DNA of 64,000 bases from ZC4RG35 sp964571765 (GTDB lineage Bacteria; Actinomycetota; Acidimicrobiia; Spongiisociales; ZC4RG35): the NCBI GenBank assembly GCA_964571765.1, contig CAZNDH010000007.1, positions 1-64,000 of the forward strand, read 5' to 3'. The notes beneath the pieces were generated by a model, which searched no databases, was not told where the DNA came from, and worked only from the letters and a program-made list of their open reading frames with translations. Of this stretch, positions 61,149 to 64,000 are shown one piece after another (within the stretch, counting starts at the first letter, position 1; each line of letters opens with the position of its first letter). A program made the translations under genes and the position numbers.

Positions 61149-62510
61149 TCACTCCTCCACGATCAGCGCGGTCAGCATCCCGAACATCGACCCGTCGCTC
61201 CGCTCGACGTGGGGGAAGATGTGACAGTGCCACACCCAAACCCCGGGTAGCTCGGCGAGGACCAGGACCGTGTACCGCTCACCTGGTGCCACATCGAGAG
61301 TGTCCACGAAGTAGGGGGACTCCAGGGGAAACCCGTCCTTGGCGATTACCAGCTGCCGGTTGTTGTGCAGGTGCATCGGGTGGTTCATCAGCCCCTCATG
61401 CATGTAGTGGACCATCAGTGCCTGGCCCTGCTGGACGACATAGGGGGTGGTCGCCGGGAACGACTTGCCGTTGAGGCTGAAACCGATGTTCCCGGCGTCG
61501 TTGAGGAACATCACTTCCTCGCCGACCACATCCCAACCGTCGGGAACCGGTATCTCACCGACGAAGAAGGCGCCGGCCAGCCCGTTGGGGACCTGGTGCA
61601 GGCCCATGTCATGGCCGTGGTACATCCCAACCGACAGTTCCTCGGCGACGAATTCCACCGACCACGTCTCCCCGGGGCGGATCGGGTTCGGCTGCGTGAC
61701 GAACCCCACCCCGTCGGCCTCGATGGGATGACGGCGGACACCGTGGGGATGCCATGAGGTGATCTCGTCGAGGCGGTTCTCCACCACGATGCGAACCCGG
61801 TCGCCGACATCGACCCGTACCGTGGGCCCGGGGATCTGGCCGTTGTAGGCAATGGCGTCGACTACCTTCCCCGGCTCGACCTCCCAGCGGATCTCCTCGA
61901 CGACGAAATGGAACTCCTTGGTCCCGTTGGCCAGGATCGTGGGCTCGAAGGGCAGGGCACCGGTCCCCTCGGTTGCCGCGGGGAATGGGGCCACCGACGC
62001 CAGCATGTTCTCCTCCATCTCCTCCCAGGTGATGGCGACGTGGCCGCCATGGCCATCGCTGCCACCAGTGCTCTCGGTGACCACCACGTTGGCCAGCATT
62101 CCCGCCTCGCGATGGCCGGGGATGTCACAGAAGATCTCATAGCTGCCCGGGGCGAGGTCACCGACGTCGAGAATCGCCGACTCCCCGTTACTCAACTCGG
62201 GCGTCCGCGGGCCCCCACCGAGGACCAGATCGTGGACTATGGCGCCCTCGTTGGTCACGTTGAACACGGTAGGCCCGGCGGATATCTCCAAAGGTCCGGA
62301 GATGGCGAACTCGCTGAGTCGGTAGTCGACCGTCTGGACGGAAGGCTGCGGGACGGTGGGTTGCGGCGCTGCTCCGGCGGTGTCCCCCCGAAGGGCGGCG
62401 TAGACGGCGAGGGCCCCGGCGGCTACTGCCACCAGTCCCACGAGGAGGAGCAGCCGGTCGAAGGCCTTGGCGGAGGTGTCGGGGCGCGTTGGGACAGTCT
62501 GAGGAGCCAT
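61149..62510 (-). CDS. Three-cupredoxin multicopper oxidase, membrane-anchored
   Basis: Predicted 453 residues from ATG 62510. A membrane helix (about 19-40) anchors an N-terminal cupredoxin with type-1 copper ligands in EIFCDIPGHREAGM (about 125-138). Two more domains follow with type 2/3 copper motifs SWHPHGVRRH, MYHGHDMGLHQ, NHPMHLHNN and the C-terminal WHCHIFPHVERSDGSMFGM, which carries a second type-1 site. The order resembles nitrite-reductase-like and small-laccase relatives. The substrate (metal, phenol or nitrite) is not decided by sequence. Confidence 0.85.
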   Translation of the reverse strand: MAPQTVPTRPDTSAKAFDRLLLLVGLVAVAAGALAVYAALRGDTAGAAPQPTVPQPSVQTVDYRLSEFAISGPLEISAGPTVFNVTNEGAIVHDLVLGGGPRTPELSNGESAILDVGDLAPGSYEIFCDIPGHREAGMLANVVVTESTGGSDGHGGHVAITWEEMEENMLASVAPFPAATEGTGALPFEPTILANGTKEFHFVVEEIRWEVEPGKVVDAIAYNGQIPGPTVRVDVGDRVRIVVENRLDEITSWHPHGVRRHPIEADGVGFVTQPNPIRPGETWSVEFVAEELSVGMYHGHDMGLHQVPNGLAGAFFVGEIPVPDGWDVVGEEVMFLNDAGNIGFSLNGKSFPATTPYVVQQGQALMVHYMHEGLMNHPMHLHNNRQLVIAKDGFPLESPYFVDTLDVAPGERYTVLVLAELPGVWVWHCHIFPHVERSDGSMFGMLTALIVEE

Positions 62511-62645
62511 CTCGCCACGGTAGACCGGTTGCCCGCCCCTCAGGTAGGGACCTTGGTCCCGACCTGTCCCAGGCGAAAGCCCTGCCGCCGGCGTCGCGCC
62601 TGGACTCTCGGGGCCCTCCGCAACAGGACTACCGTGCCGCCGCAC

Positions 62646-63224
62646 ATGGCCGATCAGGCGACCTTCGAACAGGACGCCCTCGAGTACGCCCGTCAGCTCT
62701 ATTCGGCGGCTCTGCGGATGACCCGGAATCCGGCCGACGCCGAGGATCTGGTCCAGGAGACGTATCTCAAGGCGTACCGCGCATATGGCACCTTCGAGGA
62801 GGGCACCAACCTGAAGGCGTGGCTTTACCGGATCCTGACCAACACCTTCATCAACAAGTACCGGTCAGACGCCCGCCGCCCCAAGCAGTCGGAGCTGGGC
62901 GACATCGAGGACCTCTACATGTACCGGAGAATCGGCGCCGGTGACTCGGCCGAGGCCGCCCGCAGTGCTGAGGACCGGGTGCTCGACTCCCTGGTGGAAG
63001 GGGACATCAAGCAAGCGGTGGAGGATCTCCCCGAGAACTTTCGGCTCCCCGTGTTGCTCGCCGACCTCGAGGGTTTTTCATACAAGGAGATCGCCGAGAT
63101 CCTCGACATCCCCATCGGGACGGTGATGTCGCGTCTCCATCGGGGAAGAAAGGCGATGCAGAAGAGGTTGTGGGAGTTTGCGGAGCAGCGCGGATTGCTC
63201 CCTGACGACGCCGAGAGACCATGA
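62646..63224 (+). CDS. SigR/SigH-like ECF sigma factor
   Basis: Predicted 192 residues. Region 2 has NPADAEDLVQETYLKAYRAYGTFEEGTNLKAWLYRILTNTFINKYR, nearly the SigR/SigH signature. Region 4 has LADLEGFSYKEIAEILDIPIGTVMSRLHRGRKAMQ. In Actinomycetota this group directs the thiol-oxidative stress response with an RsrA-type redox anti-sigma, and such a gene follows here with ATGA overlap. Confidence 0.93.
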   Translation: MADQATFEQDALEYARQLYSAALRMTRNPADAEDLVQETYLKAYRAYGTFEEGTNLKAWLYRILTNTFINKYRSDARRPKQSELGDIEDLYMYRRIGAGDSAEAARSAEDRVLDSLVEGDIKQAVEDLPENFRLPVLLADLEGFSYKEIAEILDIPIGTVMSRLHRGRKAMQKRLWEFAEQRGLLPDDAERP

Positions 63225-63466
63225 GCCGAGACTGCGAAGACGCACTCGCCAACCTCTACAACTACCTCGATGACGAGCTGGACGGGGGCACCGTCGATCG
63301 TATCCGGGCACATCTCGGTGACTGCCCCGACTGCGACCGTCCATTCGACTTCGAGGTCAGGCTGCGCGAGGTGATCCGCGCCAAGCTCGATGAGGAGATT
63401 CCCCAGGCGATGATCGTCAGGATTCAGACGATCCTCTCCGTCGAGCACGGTGGGGGTACCGGCTGA
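63221..63466 (+). CDS. RsrA-like zinc redox anti-sigma factor
   Basis: Predicted 81 residues. The zinc site is H31-x3-C35-x2-C38 (HLGDCPDC), with an additional upstream cysteine (C5) that could take part in the redox switch. There is no membrane helix, so it is cytosolic like RsrA/RshA. Oxidation of the thiols would release the sigma factor encoded upstream. Confidence 0.88.
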   Translation: MSRDCEDALANLYNYLDDELDGGTVDRIRAHLGDCPDCDRPFDFEVRLREVIRAKLDEEIPQAMIVRIQTILSVEHGGGTG

Positions 63467-63500
63467 CTTCCTGTCCCGGTCGGCAGCTACGGTTGGGATC

Positions 63501-64000
63501 ATGACCACCTCGGAGAGGGTTCAGGGTTTTCATCCCGTGGTGGCCACCTGGTTCGAACGCCGCTTCACTGCCCCAACCGATGCCCAGGCCGAGGGGTGGA
63601 AGGCGATCGCCTCGGGGACCGATGTCCTCGTCGCCGCCCCCACCGGCTCAGGCAAGACCCTGGCAGCCTTCTTGGTGGGGATCGACCAGCTGATCCGTCG
63701 AGCCGAGTCGGGCGAGCTCTCCGGAGAAACCGACATCGTCTACGTATCTCCGCTCAAGGCACTGAGCAATGACATCTCCCGCAACTTGGAGAGACCGCTC
63801 GCCGAGATGACCGAGATCGCCACCGAGATGGGCTATTCGCTCCCGGAGATCAGAGTGGGCCTGCGCACGGGCGACACCACCCAGAGCGAACGCCAGATGC
63901 TGGTGCGCCGCCCTCCCCACATCCTGGTGACCACCCCGGAGTCCCTCTACCTGATGGTGACCGCCGGAAGAAGCCGCGCCACCTTGCGGAGGGCGTCCAC
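63501..64000 (+). CDS. lhr: Lhr-like DEAD/DEAH-box helicase (N-terminal part; gene runs off the window)
   Basis: The window holds 166 codons and no stop. Residues FTAPTDAQAEGWKAI (Q-motif region), the Walker A AAPTGSGKTLAAFL (near 44-57), VYVSPLKALSNDI (motif Ia) and LVTTPESLYLM, where Lhr-type enzymes read TPES, are seen. Lhr-group helicases unwind DNA and RNA in repair. The rest lies beyond 64000. Confidence 0.88.
   Translation, partial: MTTSERVQGFHPVVATWFERRFTAPTDAQAEGWKAIASGTDVLVAAPTGSGKTLAAFLVGIDQLIRRAESGELSGETDIVYVSPLKALSNDISRNLERPLAEMTEIATEMGYSLPEIRVGLRTGDTTQSERQMLVRRPPHILVTTPESLYLMVTAGRSRATLRRAS

Overview
The window comes from a high-GC bacterium of the Actinomycetota, most likely class Acidimicrobiia. 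Supporting signs are the actinobacterial gene order rpmG / fatty-acid dehydratase / tRNA-Trp / secE / nusG / rplK / rplA, a MutT1-type Nudix-phosphatase fusion, polyphosphate glucokinase, a deazaflavin (F420)-type nitroreductase, a SigR/RsrA-like pair, the Ssd-TadA-TadB-TadC-DUF4244-TadE pilus cluster, and frequent GTG/TTG starts with ATGA or GTGA overlaps. The class is an inference.

Layout. 0.1-8 kb: translation block with rpmG, a FAD amine oxidase, a one-chain double-hotdog dehydratase, an ECF sigma/anti-sigma pair, tRNA-Trp, secE, nusG, rplK, rplA, an L10-type leader, rplJ and rplL. 8-18 kb: central metabolism (aminopeptidase N, serB, gnd, ppgK, hflX, malic enzyme-phosphotransacetylase). 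18-25 kb: redox and regulatory genes (NifU-N/FNR fusion, nitroreductase, MarR-YceI pair with palindromic operators, XRE membrane protein, a free-standing small-ORF RNA locus, cystathionine beta-synthase core, heme A synthase). 25-31 kb: SoxR with a divergent metallo-hydrolase, thioredoxin-domain protein, SixA, a primary-type sigma factor, a CBS-pair protein, and a decayed HerA-type ATPase. 31-44 kb: asymmetric heterodimeric ABC exporter, mutT1, a fused 2-oxoacid dehydrogenase E1, hisC, an RND protein and a kinase/phosphoribosyltransferase cluster. 44-52 kb: enoyl-CoA hydratase, HU, GDPD, ispD and a compact tad pilus operon. 52-64 kb: DNA and RNA maintenance genes (polX, phoH-PIN, topA, tmk, holB), tRNA-Thr, a three-cupredoxin multicopper oxidase, sigR/rsrA-like genes and the start of an Lhr-type helicase.

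Most of the window is ordinary chromosomal core; no CRISPR array, prophage or insertion sequence was seen. The strongest unexplained signals are non-coding. (1) A four-site CGTGTGCA/TGCACACG module with identical 33/19/33-bp spacing occurs before tRNA-Trp/secE (3826-3918) and between phoH and topA (56512-56604). (2) A promoter-miniORF-structured RNA-terminator unit lies at 22457-22730. (3) A family of heptad-periodic intergenic repeats (consensus GTACCAA) occurs at seven places. Protein-level oddities are the NifU-N/FNR fusion, the fused E1 alpha-beta with no ordinary start codon, and the one-chain HadA/HadB-like dehydratase in the position of mycobacterial hadABC.

Coordinates of short motifs were counted by hand and could be off by one base in places.
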